From assembly GCA_903867225.1 (NCBI GenBank), contig CAIPQN010000110.1, positions 58,887 to 122,886 of the forward strand: a DNA stretch of 64,000 nt. Direction: 5' to 3'. Below the pieces are notes generated by a model, which was not told the DNA's origin, searched no databases, and saw nothing but the letters and a program-made list of their open reading frames with translations. Below, piece by piece: positions 19,868 to 27,147 of this stretch (positions within the stretch are counted from its first letter, which is position 1; every line of letters begins with the position of its first letter). The stretch comes from an uncultured Pseudomonadota bacterium (GTDB lineage Bacteria; Pseudomonadota; Gammaproteobacteria; Methylococcales; Methylomonadaceae). The position numbers were made by a program, and so were the translations under genes.

Positions 19868-20347
19868 ATGGCACTTGAAATCGAACACAAATTTTTACTC
19901 GCAAACGATAGCTGGCGCGAAAACGTCAGCCATTCTGTTATTTACAAACAAGGATATTTGAGTTCGCAAGCCACCAGTTCCATTCGTGTTCGGATTAGCG
20001 ATAAACAAGCGTGGCTCAATATCAAAAGCGCGACTATTGGTACGCAACGTTCTGAATATGAATACGAAATTCCTCTTTCAGACGCGCATGAAATTCTGGA
20101 TGGTTTGTGTTTAAAACCCGTTATTGAAAAAACGCGTCACTTTGTGACACACGAAAATCATTTGTGGGAAATCGACGAATTCGATGGTGAAAATGTAGGT
20201 CTGATTGTTGCTGAAATCGAATTAGATGCGCTAGACGAAATCTTTGCAAAACCTGATTGGATTGGCGCAGAAGTGACGCAAGACGTACGTTATTACAATA
20301 ATAATCTTGCTAAAAATCCTTATTCAGCATGGCGCGACGATGTTTGA
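19868..20347 (+). CDS. CYTH domain protein (triphosphate tunnel metalloenzyme)
   Basis: 159 residues. The signature EIEHKFLL at the start, then SIRVRISDKQAWLNIKS and EYEYEIPL and IDEFDGENVGLIVAEIEL, give the alternating Glu/Arg/Lys residues that line the CYTH tunnel and bind metal and triphosphate. Single-domain bacterial forms are inorganic triphosphatases or close relatives; class IV adenylate cyclase is less likely. The stop overlaps the next gene by 8 bp, so translation is coupled to the PLP decarboxylase. Confidence 0.88.
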   Translation: MALEIEHKFLLANDSWRENVSHSVIYKQGYLSSQATSSIRVRISDKQAWLNIKSATIGTQRSEYEYEIPLSDAHEILDGLCLKPVIEKTRHFVTHENHLWEIDEFDGENVGLIVAEIELDALDEIFAKPDWIGAEVTQDVRYYNNNLAKNPYSAWRDDV

Positions 20348-21752
20348 AACCGTTGGTAAGTCGTTAGATCCTGCCGATTGGATAACATTTCGGCAACAAG
20401 CCCACAAAATGCTTGATGATATGCTTGATTATACGGAAGGTTTGAATGCGCGTGACGTTTGGCAACCCATGCCTGCCGACGTTCAAGCGCATTTACGTTT
20501 GCCGCTAACTGAAAAAAACTTAGCTGAAGCGCACACCGATTTTATGCAAAACATTTTGCCTTACGCCGTCGGCAACGCACACCCACGTTTTATGGGCTGG
20601 GTTCATGGTGGCGGTACGCCAGTTGGAATGTTGGCTGAAATGTTGGCAGCAGGTTTGAACGCAAATTTAGGCGGACGTAATCAAGCACCTGTCGAAATTG
20701 AACGCCAAGTGATGCGTTGGGTACGCGATTTATTTGGCTTCCCCGACACGGCGAGCGGTTTATTTGTCACGGGAACCTCGATGGCGAATTTAATTGGCTG
20801 TTTATGTGCAAAGCCTAAAACAAATCACGATGAACAATTAACCGCCTACACTTCAACGGCTGCTCACATCAGCGTTGCACAATCTTTAGATATTTCTGGC
20901 ATTGGCACAAATACTTTACGAAAAATCGCTGTTAATTCAAATTATGAAATAGATGTTGCTGCGTTAGAAAAGGCGATTATCGATGATAAAAAAATGGGCA
21001 AAACACCATTTTTAGTTGTGGCAACGGTTGGAACGGTAGACGTTGGCGCGATTGATGATTTACAAAAAATCGCGGCGTTGTGTCAGCGTGAAAAGATTTG
21101 GTTTCATATCGACGGCGCGTTTGGCGCATTAGCAATGCTTGCACCCGAAATCGCGCCACGTTTAGCAGGAATTGAACTTGCCGATTCGATTGCGTTTGAT
21201 TTTCACAAATGGGGGCAAGTGCCTTATGACGCTGGGTTTGTGTTAGTTCGAGATAGTGACATTCATCAAAAAACTTTTGCTTCACCCGCTGCTTATTTAC
21301 AACGACAAGAACGTGGTTTGTCAGCAAATTCCCCATGGGCGTGCGATTTTGGTTTAGATTTGTCACGAGGTTTTCGGGCGTTAAAAACATGGTTTACGCT
21401 AAGTGTTTATGGCAACGAAAAACTTGGGCAGGTTGTCGCACATACTTGTGAATTGGCGCAATATCTAAAACAACAAATTGAAGCCACACCAGAATTAGAA
21501 TTACTTGCACCTGTCGCGTTAAATATCGTGTGTTTTCGTTATCGTTGCGACGATGCAAACCCTGTGAATACTGAATTGGTGATTGCGTTGCAAGAATCGG
21601 GAATTGCCGCGCCATCGTCAACGACACTAAATGGAAATGTGGCGATTCGTGCCGCGATTGTAAATCACCGCACGACTGAAAATGATATTGATATTTTGCT
21701 GGCAACTACGTTGAAATTTGGTAACGCCTTAACTTTAAACAATACTTTATGA
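20340..21752 (+). CDS. PLP-dependent decarboxylase (group II, aromatic amino-acid type)
   Basis: 470 residues from ATG 20340, within the end of the CYTH gene. An in-frame start at 20307 is possible but overlaps more. Group II decarboxylase landmarks: GGTPVGMLAEMLAAGLNANL, FVTGTSMANLIGC, HIDGAFGALAML (Asp and Ala near PLP) and FDFHKWGQVPYDAGF with the Schiff-base Lys. It should remove CO2 from an amino acid such as tyrosine, tryptophan, aspartate or glutamate analogues; the substrate is not readable. It overlaps the ATP-grasp gene by 4 bp, suggesting that its amine product is used by that ligase. Confidence 0.85.
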   Translation: MFETVGKSLDPADWITFRQQAHKMLDDMLDYTEGLNARDVWQPMPADVQAHLRLPLTEKNLAEAHTDFMQNILPYAVGNAHPRFMGWVHGGGTPVGMLAEMLAAGLNANLGGRNQAPVEIERQVMRWVRDLFGFPDTASGLFVTGTSMANLIGCLCAKPKTNHDEQLTAYTSTAAHISVAQSLDISGIGTNTLRKIAVNSNYEIDVAALEKAIIDDKKMGKTPFLVVATVGTVDVGAIDDLQKIAALCQREKIWFHIDGAFGALAMLAPEIAPRLAGIELADSIAFDFHKWGQVPYDAGFVLVRDSDIHQKTFASPAAYLQRQERGLSANSPWACDFGLDLSRGFRALKTWFTLSVYGNEKLGQVVAHTCELAQYLKQQIEATPELELLAPVALNIVCFRYRCDDANPVNTELVIALQESGIAAPSSTTLNGNVAIRAAIVNHRTTENDIDILLATTLKFGNALTLNNTL

Positions 21753-22942
21753 AACAAATTTTAGATTTAAATATATTAGCAAAAACGCCTTTTATTGGTT
21801 TAGTTGAACTCATGCGATTGGCACACGCAAATGTTGATATTTCGCCGCTTGGACAAATGTTAATCGATAAAACAGCAGAGAATCTTGATGATGCAAATGC
21901 GTTGATGGATTTAGCAACAGTTTTACAATTGCGTGGAAACCGTGAATTAGCGTTACAAATTCAAATGCAAGCAATTGAAATACAACGTACTTACAGATTA
22001 TCTGTGAAAAATCCAAGTTTGCGTGTATTGGCGTTAATGAGTGCAGGAGATTTGATGGCGAACACGCCGATTGAATTCTTGCTCAAAAATTCAGACATTG
22101 AATTGACTCAATTTTATGTAACCGAAGATTTATTCACGGTGGCGGGTGCGTTGAATGAAGATTTACCTAAACACGATGTTTTATTCGTTGCGATTGCAGA
22201 ATCAGAAGAAAACTTGCCACTGTTAAAACAACTTGAACCAATTTTGGCAAAATGGAATAAACCCGTTTTGAACAAACCCGAATATATTGCCAAAATGTCG
22301 CGTGATGCGGCGTGTCAATTATTGGCGAATGCGGCGGGAATTTTGATGCCAGAAACGGTGCGTTATTTGGCTGAAAATATCCATCCAGAACAATTCGATT
22401 ATCCGTTAATTATTCGTCCCGTTGATTCGCACGCGGGGCATGATTTAGAAAAAATTGAATCGTCAACGGCGTTAAATAATTACATTGAACGGCAAAGTTA
22501 CAACGAGTTTTTCGTGGCGAAATTTGTCGATTATCGCAATGCGGACGGTTTGTTTCGCAAATATCGTGTGATGCTCATTTCAGGGCAACCGTTTTTGGCA
22601 CATTTGGCAATTTCTGACCATTGGATGATTCATTATTTGAATGCTGGAATGGCGGAAGATGCCATTAAGCGTGCCGAAGAAGCGCAAGTGATGCACGATT
22701 TCAACGATACGTTTGCGAAAAAACACGCCACCGCTTTCAAAACAATTTATGAGCGCACAGGCTTAGATTATATTGGTATTGATTGCAGCGAAACGCCAAA
22801 CGGTGAGTTGCTAATTTTTGAAATCGATAGTTGCATGATTGTTCACGCGATTGATTCGGTCGATTTATTTCCTTATAAACCTGCTTACATGGCAAAATTA
22901 TTTGCTGCTTTTCAACAATTACTTGTTGAATCTACTTTTTAA
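21749..22942 (+). CDS. TPR-like plus ATP-grasp ligase
   Basis: 397 residues. The first 90 form helical TPR-like repeats (NLDDANALMDLATVLQLRGN). Then comes a pre-ATP-grasp domain (about 95-200) and an ATP-grasp core with YPLIIRPVDSHAGHDLEKI (ATP-binding Arg), FVAKFVDYRNADGLFRKYR and IDCSETPNGELLIFEID (metal-binding Glu/Asp). ATP-grasp enzymes join a carboxylate to an amine or thiol through acyl phosphate. Substrates are unknown. It is coupled to the PLP decarboxylase by an ATGA overlap and is followed by ridA after 24 bp. I do not recognise a named family member. Confidence 0.75.
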   Translation: MKQILDLNILAKTPFIGLVELMRLAHANVDISPLGQMLIDKTAENLDDANALMDLATVLQLRGNRELALQIQMQAIEIQRTYRLSVKNPSLRVLALMSAGDLMANTPIEFLLKNSDIELTQFYVTEDLFTVAGALNEDLPKHDVLFVAIAESEENLPLLKQLEPILAKWNKPVLNKPEYIAKMSRDAACQLLANAAGILMPETVRYLAENIHPEQFDYPLIIRPVDSHAGHDLEKIESSTALNNYIERQSYNEFFVAKFVDYRNADGLFRKYRVMLISGQPFLAHLAISDHWMIHYLNAGMAEDAIKRAEEAQVMHDFNDTFAKKHATAFKTIYERTGLDYIGIDCSETPNGELLIFEIDSCMIVHAIDSVDLFPYKPAYMAKLFAAFQQLLVESTF

Positions 22943-22966
22943 TTTTTTACACAAAGAGAGTTACAA

Positions 22967-23365
22967 ATGACAAAAGAAATTATCCACACAACGCTTGCTC
23001 CTCAAGCGATTGGCACTTATTCACAAGCGGTTAAAGCGAATCGAACAGTTTATTTATCGGGTCAAATTCCACTCGTTCCAGCAACGATGACAATGGTGGA
23101 AGGCGACATTATTGCTGAAATTACGCAAGTTTTTGAAAACATCCAAGCGGTTGCTCACGCGGCGGGTGGCGATTTAAATGACATTGTAAAGTTGAATGTA
23201 TTTTTAACCGATTTGGCACATTTTCCAATCGTGAATGAAATTATGGGACGTTATTTTAATGAGCCTTATCCAGCGCGTGCAGCAATTGGCGTAGCGGCTT
23301 TGCCAAAAGATGCTGGCGTTGAAATGGACGGAATTATGGAATTACCTATTCAAGAATATGCGTGA
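22967..23365 (+). CDS. RidA family enamine/imine deaminase
   Basis: 132 residues with the RidA/YjgF signature throughout: [25 protein letters not shown], and near the end [23 protein letters not shown], with the conserved Arg that binds the substrate carboxylate. RidA hydrolyses reactive enamines and imines made by PLP enzymes such as 2-aminoacrylate. It is the last gene of the operon with a PLP decarboxylase, fitting a clean-up role there. It has a good upstream AGAGAG purine stretch. Confidence 0.92.
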   Translation: MTKEIIHTTLAPQAIGTYSQAVKANRTVYLSGQIPLVPATMTMVEGDIIAEITQVFENIQAVAHAAGGDLNDIVKLNVFLTDLAHFPIVNEIMGRYFNEPYPARAAIGVAALPKDAGVEMDGIMELPIQEYA

Positions 23366-23381
23366 TTTTCATTAAATGATA

Positions 23382-23502
23382 GTTCCTGCAAAATAATTTA
23401 GGTGCGTTAATTTTACGAAAAATCAGCAACTTATATTTTATTGATTTTGTTGTCTGCACTTAGTTGTAATGATTACCAAACCACATATTGTTTTGCAGGA
23501 AC
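23382..23502. repeat. Intergenic inverted repeat with 12-bp arms
   Basis: A perfect 12-bp inverted repeat, GTTCCTGCAAAA at 23382-23393 and TTTTGCAGGAAC at 23491-23502, encloses 97 bp after ridA. A second pair, AATTTAGG (23395-23402) and CCTAAATT (23506-23513), is ordered so that it would cross the first. No gene is present. It could be a tiny mobile-element remnant or a structured RNA/terminator region. Confidence 0.55.
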
Positions 23503-23517
23503 GCCCCTAAATTAACC

Positions 23518-23523
23518 TATAAT
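23518..23523 (+). promoter_or_regulatory. Candidate -10 box for the 23559 gene
   Basis: A perfect TATAAT lies 35 bp before the ATG at 23559. A possible -35 TTGCAG (23493-23498), 19 bp upstream, lies inside the right arm of the inverted repeat. Confidence 0.4.
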
Positions 23524-23558
23524 TAGCACATTCTAAAACTGTTAATGAGTGATTTTTT

Positions 23559-23981
23559 ATGCAAAACACCGTTGTTACCCCCACAGATTTAAAAACTGCG
23601 CTGATCGAAATTCGTCAAACTGCCGCTGAACTTTATCGATTTACCGAAAAATTAACATTATTGAAAATGGTACATCACGTTGCAATACAGGTGATTAAAT
23701 CGGTTGATAACCTCCAAAAAGAACTAAAAAAACCGCTCACAGGCGCAGATTTATTCGTCGCTTTAGAATCATCAAAATCGGTTTTATTTTTGGAAGAAGT
23801 GGTTGATGCCGACACGATGAGTGATTTGGAAGATTATATTTTGTCATTTACAAAAAAATTAGATGACGAAGATTTAACGCAGTTTTTAAGTGAAGTGATG
23901 GACAAAGTCGAAACAAAATACAATTCGATGCTCGAAAAAACACACGAATTTAATGCACTAATCAAAGATGAATTGGAATAA
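23559..23981 (+). CDS. Helical cytosolic protein of unknown function
   Basis: 140 residues, mostly charged helix with coiled-coil tendency (KLDDEDLTQFLSEVMDKVET and similar), no signal or membrane segment, no cysteines. It has its own candidate promoter. Its 3' end overlaps the DUF486 gene by 14 bp in another frame. I do not recognise a family. Confidence 0.7.
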   Translation: MQNTVVTPTDLKTALIEIRQTAAELYRFTEKLTLLKMVHHVAIQVIKSVDNLQKELKKPLTGADLFVALESSKSVLFLEEVVDADTMSDLEDYILSFTKKLDDEDLTQFLSEVMDKVETKYNSMLEKTHEFNALIKDELE

Positions 23982-24348
23982 TCTCGTTACATTCGCTAAT
24001 TTGTATCCTGTCACAACGAGTATTGGATTATTAATTAGTGGCAATATTTTTATGACCTTTGCGTGGTACGCACATTTAAAAGAATTACATAATAAACCTT
24101 GGATTGTCGCGGCGTTAGTGAGTTGGTTTATCGCATTATTCGAGTATTTATTACAAGTTCCAGCCAATAGAATTGGGTACACGGTCTTAACCATTGGGCA
24201 GTTAAAAATCATTCAAGAAGTGATTACATTGTCTATGTTTGTTCCATTTTCTGTTTATTACTTGCGCGAACCCCTAAAGCTAGATTATTTGTGGGCATTT
24301 TTTTGTTTAATTGGTGCTGTGTATTTTGTGTTTCGAGAAAAGCTCTAA
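23968..24348 (+). CDS. DUF486/DMT family small membrane protein
   Basis: 126 residues with four membrane helices (about 10-33, 43-62, 73-96 and 102-122). The pieces FMTFAWYAHLKELHNKPW, FEYLLQVPANRIGY and FCLIGAVYFVFR match the DUF486 family, distant four-helix relatives of the drug/metabolite transporters. The start overlaps the previous gene by 14 bp, so the two are probably translated in a coupled manner. No substrate is known. Confidence 0.85.
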   Translation: MNWNNLVTFANLYPVTTSIGLLISGNIFMTFAWYAHLKELHNKPWIVAALVSWFIALFEYLLQVPANRIGYTVLTIGQLKIIQEVITLSMFVPFSVYYLREPLKLDYLWAFFCLIGAVYFVFREKL

Positions 24349-24422
24349 GCGCGACAGTCTTTTGTTTTTATGGCAAAATCAGTTCGTTTTCAATTTATTC
24401 ATTTAATCGAGGAAATCATTTT

Positions 24423-25301
24423 ATGAAACGTATATTTTTATTTTTAGTCACCAACCTTGCTGTGATGCTGGTAATTGGTGTTATTTTTAATTTATTGGGT
24501 TTGCATAGCTCACTTGCGGCAAACGGTGTCGATTTAGATTTGAAAAAATTGCTCGTGATGTCTGCCATTATTGGTTCGTCTGGTTCTGTCATTTCGTTGT
24601 TAATGTCGAAATGGTCTGCGAAACGTGGCATGGGCGTGGTTGTTATTGAACATCCACAAAATCAAACTGAACAATGGTTGATGGAAATTGTGGCGCGTCA
24701 ATCTCAACTCGCAGGAATTGGAATGCCAGAAGTGGGTATTTTTGAATCACCAGAACCCAATGCGTTTGCAACAGGTGCAAGTCGTGATAATGCGTTAGTG
24801 GCTGTCAGTACAGGTTTATTGCACGCAATGAATGCTGACGAAGTTGAAGCGGTTGTGGGTCACGAAATTAGCCACGTTGCCAACGGCGACATGATTACGA
24901 TGGCATTGATGCAAGGCGTTGTGAATACTTTCGTTTATTTCTTTGCCACAATTATTGGGCATTTTGTAGACAAAGTTATTTTGAAAAACGAAGAAAGTGG
25001 CTACGGTTGGGCGTATTACGTTACCCAAATGGTCGCGCAAATTGCCCTCGGTATTTTGGCTTCAATGTTGACGATGTGGTTTTCACGTTACCGCGAATTC
25101 AGAGCTGATGAAGGTGGTGCAAATTTAGCGGGTCGTGAAAAAATGATTTCAGCTTTGCAAGCTCTGCAACGTGTTCATGAACCCGCTGAATTACCAGGTC
25201 AATTAGCGGCATTTGGCATTAGCGGCAGTGGTTCAATGAAATTATTCATGACGCATCCACCGCTTGAAGAACGTATTGCAGCATTGCAAAATTTGCGTTA
25301 A
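24423..25301 (+). CDS. htpX: Membrane zinc protease HtpX
   Basis: 292 residues from ATG 24423, which follows a GAGGAAATC ribosome-binding stretch; an open frame upstream belongs to the DUF486 gene region and is not used. Two N-terminal helices, then the zinc motif HEISH in VVGHEISHVANGDM (about residue 140), two more hydrophobic segments and the ligand Glu in FRADEGGANLAGR. HtpX degrades misfolded inner-membrane proteins with FtsH and is commonly under envelope-stress control. A hairpin terminator follows. Confidence 0.95.
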   Translation: MKRIFLFLVTNLAVMLVIGVIFNLLGLHSSLAANGVDLDLKKLLVMSAIIGSSGSVISLLMSKWSAKRGMGVVVIEHPQNQTEQWLMEIVARQSQLAGIGMPEVGIFESPEPNAFATGASRDNALVAVSTGLLHAMNADEVEAVVGHEISHVANGDMITMALMQGVVNTFVYFFATIIGHFVDKVILKNEESGYGWAYYVTQMVAQIALGILASMLTMWFSRYREFRADEGGANLAGREKMISALQALQRVHEPAELPGQLAAFGISGSGSMKLFMTHPPLEERIAALQNLR

Positions 25302-25312
25302 TTCACTAAAAC

Positions 25313-25345
25313 AGGCGTAAGGCTTTTTGCTTTGCGCCTTTTGTT
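25313..25345 (+). terminator. Terminator after htpX
   Basis: The imperfect stem AGGCGTAAGGC / GCTTTGCGCCT around a TTTTT loop is followed by TTTGTTT. It lies just after the htpX stop. Confidence 0.6.
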
Positions 25346-25373
25346 TGTCTAAATTACAGAACTCTACAAAATA

Positions 25374-26555
25374 ATGAACATCAAACTTTCTAATCGCGTA
25401 AATGCAGTAAAACCTTCCCCGACCTTAGCCATTACTGCCAGAGCCGCACAAATGCGAGCCGCAGGTCACGATATTATTGGTTTGGGTGCAGGCGAACCCG
25501 ATTTCGACACGCCTGAATTTATTAAACAAGCCGCGATTGACGCGATTAACAAAGGTTTCACCAAATACACGGCGGTTGATGGTATCGCGCCGTTGAAAAA
25601 AGCGATTATCGACAAATTCAAAAACGATAACGGTTTGGAATACAACGCGAAACAAATTTTAGTTTCCTGTGGCGGAAAACAAAGCTCGTTTAATTTAACG
25701 CAAGCCCTTTTAAATGCTGGCGATGAAGTGATTATCCCCGCGCCATATTGGGTTTCATATCCTGATATGGTTTTGTTGGCAGATGGCGTTCCCGTCATTA
25801 TTGAAACCACACAAGCGCAGAATTTCAAAATTTCACCTGAACAACTCCGTGCAGCGATTACGGATAAAACTCGTTTGATTTTCATCAATAGCCCATCAAA
25901 TCCTTCGGGTTCAGCATATTCGCTAGATGAATTAAAAGCGTTAGGCGATGTGTTAATTGATTTTCCAAATATCATTATCGCAACCGACGATATGTACGAG
26001 CATATTTTGTGGGAAGGCAAACAATTTGTGAACATTTTGAACGCGCATCCTGAATTTTACGATCGCACAATTGTGATGAATGGTGTGTCAAAAGCGTATT
26101 CAATGACAGGTTGGCGCATTGGTTATGCGGCGGGAAATGAAAAATTGATTGAAGCCATGTGTACGATTCAATCACAAAGCACCTCAAATCCAACGTCAAT
26201 TTCACAATATGCCGCACTTTCTGCATTAACGGGCGATCAAAGTTTTATTGCTGAAATGAACAAAGAATTCAAAAAACGTCACGATTTCGTTGTTGCCGAA
26301 TTGAACACAATTGAAGGCGTGGAATGTGTTGAAACAGACGGCACGTTTTACGTTTTCCCGAACATTGAAAAATTACTCGAACGTTTAGATGGCATTGATG
26401 ACGATTTAGCGTTTTCAGACTATTTGATTGAAAAAGCAGGTGTGGCACTTGTTCCTGGTTCGGCATTTGGAACAGCGGGGCATATTCGGCTTTCGATTGC
26501 GACCAGTATGGAAAATCTAAAAACGGCTCTTGATAGAATCAAGCAAGCAATTTAA
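25374..26555 (+). CDS. aspC: PLP-dependent aspartate/aromatic aminotransferase (class I)
   Basis: 393 residues. Class I fold with LGAGEPDFDTPEFIKQAAI, GKQSSFNLTQALLN, NSPSNPSG, and the Schiff-base Lys in GVSKAYSMTGWRIGYAAG. The C-terminal Arg that binds the substrate carboxylate is in GHIRLSIATS. This is the I-gamma subgroup, typically aspartate aminotransferase (some also act on prephenate). The gene is flanked by terminators on both sides, so it is likely a single-gene transcript. Confidence 0.88.
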   Translation: MNIKLSNRVNAVKPSPTLAITARAAQMRAAGHDIIGLGAGEPDFDTPEFIKQAAIDAINKGFTKYTAVDGIAPLKKAIIDKFKNDNGLEYNAKQILVSCGGKQSSFNLTQALLNAGDEVIIPAPYWVSYPDMVLLADGVPVIIETTQAQNFKISPEQLRAAITDKTRLIFINSPSNPSGSAYSLDELKALGDVLIDFPNIIIATDDMYEHILWEGKQFVNILNAHPEFYDRTIVMNGVSKAYSMTGWRIGYAAGNEKLIEAMCTIQSQSTSNPTSISQYAALSALTGDQSFIAEMNKEFKKRHDFVVAELNTIEGVECVETDGTFYVFPNIEKLLERLDGIDDDLAFSDYLIEKAGVALVPGSAFGTAGHIRLSIATSMENLKTALDRIKQAI

Positions 26556-26560
26556 AACAT

Positions 26561-26586
26561 AAGGCGATTTTTAAATCGCCTTTTTT
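26561..26586 (+). terminator. Strong terminator after the aminotransferase gene
   Basis: A perfect 10-bp stem AAGGCGATTT / AAATCGCCTT with a two-base loop and a run of T, 6 bp after the stop codon. Confidence 0.9.
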
Positions 26587-26609
26587 CTACCCACCAATTT
26601 GGAATTATT

Positions 26610-27128
26610 ATGAAAAAGATATTTACTGTTTTAGCTATTTTCTCCGCGACTTCATTTTCAGCTCAAGCAGAACCAGCTTTTGTACACCCCCACGCTGAAA
26701 CACATAACACCATAACTTGTGTAAAAACAACCGAAGCCGAAATTGCGGCATTATTCGATCTTTGGAATGCCGCACTTGCGACATTAAATGCCGAAAATGT
26801 TGCTTCTTTATACGCGCATGATGCGGTTTTATTAGCGACACTTTCAAACGAAGTGCGTCCAACACACGAAAAAATCGAAGATTATTTTGTGCATTTCTTA
26901 GAAAAAAAGCCTCAAGGGAAAATTGATTCGCGCAGCATCAGTATTGGTTGCAATACTGCGTCAGATACAGGACTTTACACTTTCACACTTCACGAAAAAA
27001 ATGGCAAAATCAAAGAAGTGCCTGCGCGTTACTCATTCGTTTATGAATACGATGATGACCAATGGTTAATTGAGCATCATCATTCTTCATTGATGCCAGA
27101 AAGCGTTAAAAAACAAAAAAACCACTAA
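26610..27128 (+). CDS. Exported NTF2-like (SgcJ/DUF4440 type) protein
   Basis: 172 residues. Signal peptide ends at SAQA|E. The mature part has an NTF2-like fold seen as EAEIAALFDLWNAALATLNA, VASLYAHDAVLLATLS and YSFVYEYDDDQWLIEHHHSS, as in the SgcJ/EcaC and CaMKII-association domain families. Such cone-shaped folds bind small molecules or form ring assemblies; no catalytic residues can be singled out. It lies 19 bp upstream of the broken sulP gene and is probably cotranscribed with it, so it may have acted with the transporter. Confidence 0.8.
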   Translation: MKKIFTVLAIFSATSFSAQAEPAFVHPHAETHNTITCVKTTEAEIAALFDLWNAALATLNAENVASLYAHDAVLLATLSNEVRPTHEKIEDYFVHFLEKKPQGKIDSRSISIGCNTASDTGLYTFTLHEKNGKIKEVPARYSFVYEYDDDQWLIEHHHSSLMPESVKKQKNH

Positions 27129-27147
27129 ATAACGGAGTCTTGCCACC

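Noticed and set aside
25466..26035. 189-codon open frame on the minus strand
   Set aside because: Lies wholly inside the aminotransferase gene, has no recognisable domain, and mirrors its codon pattern.
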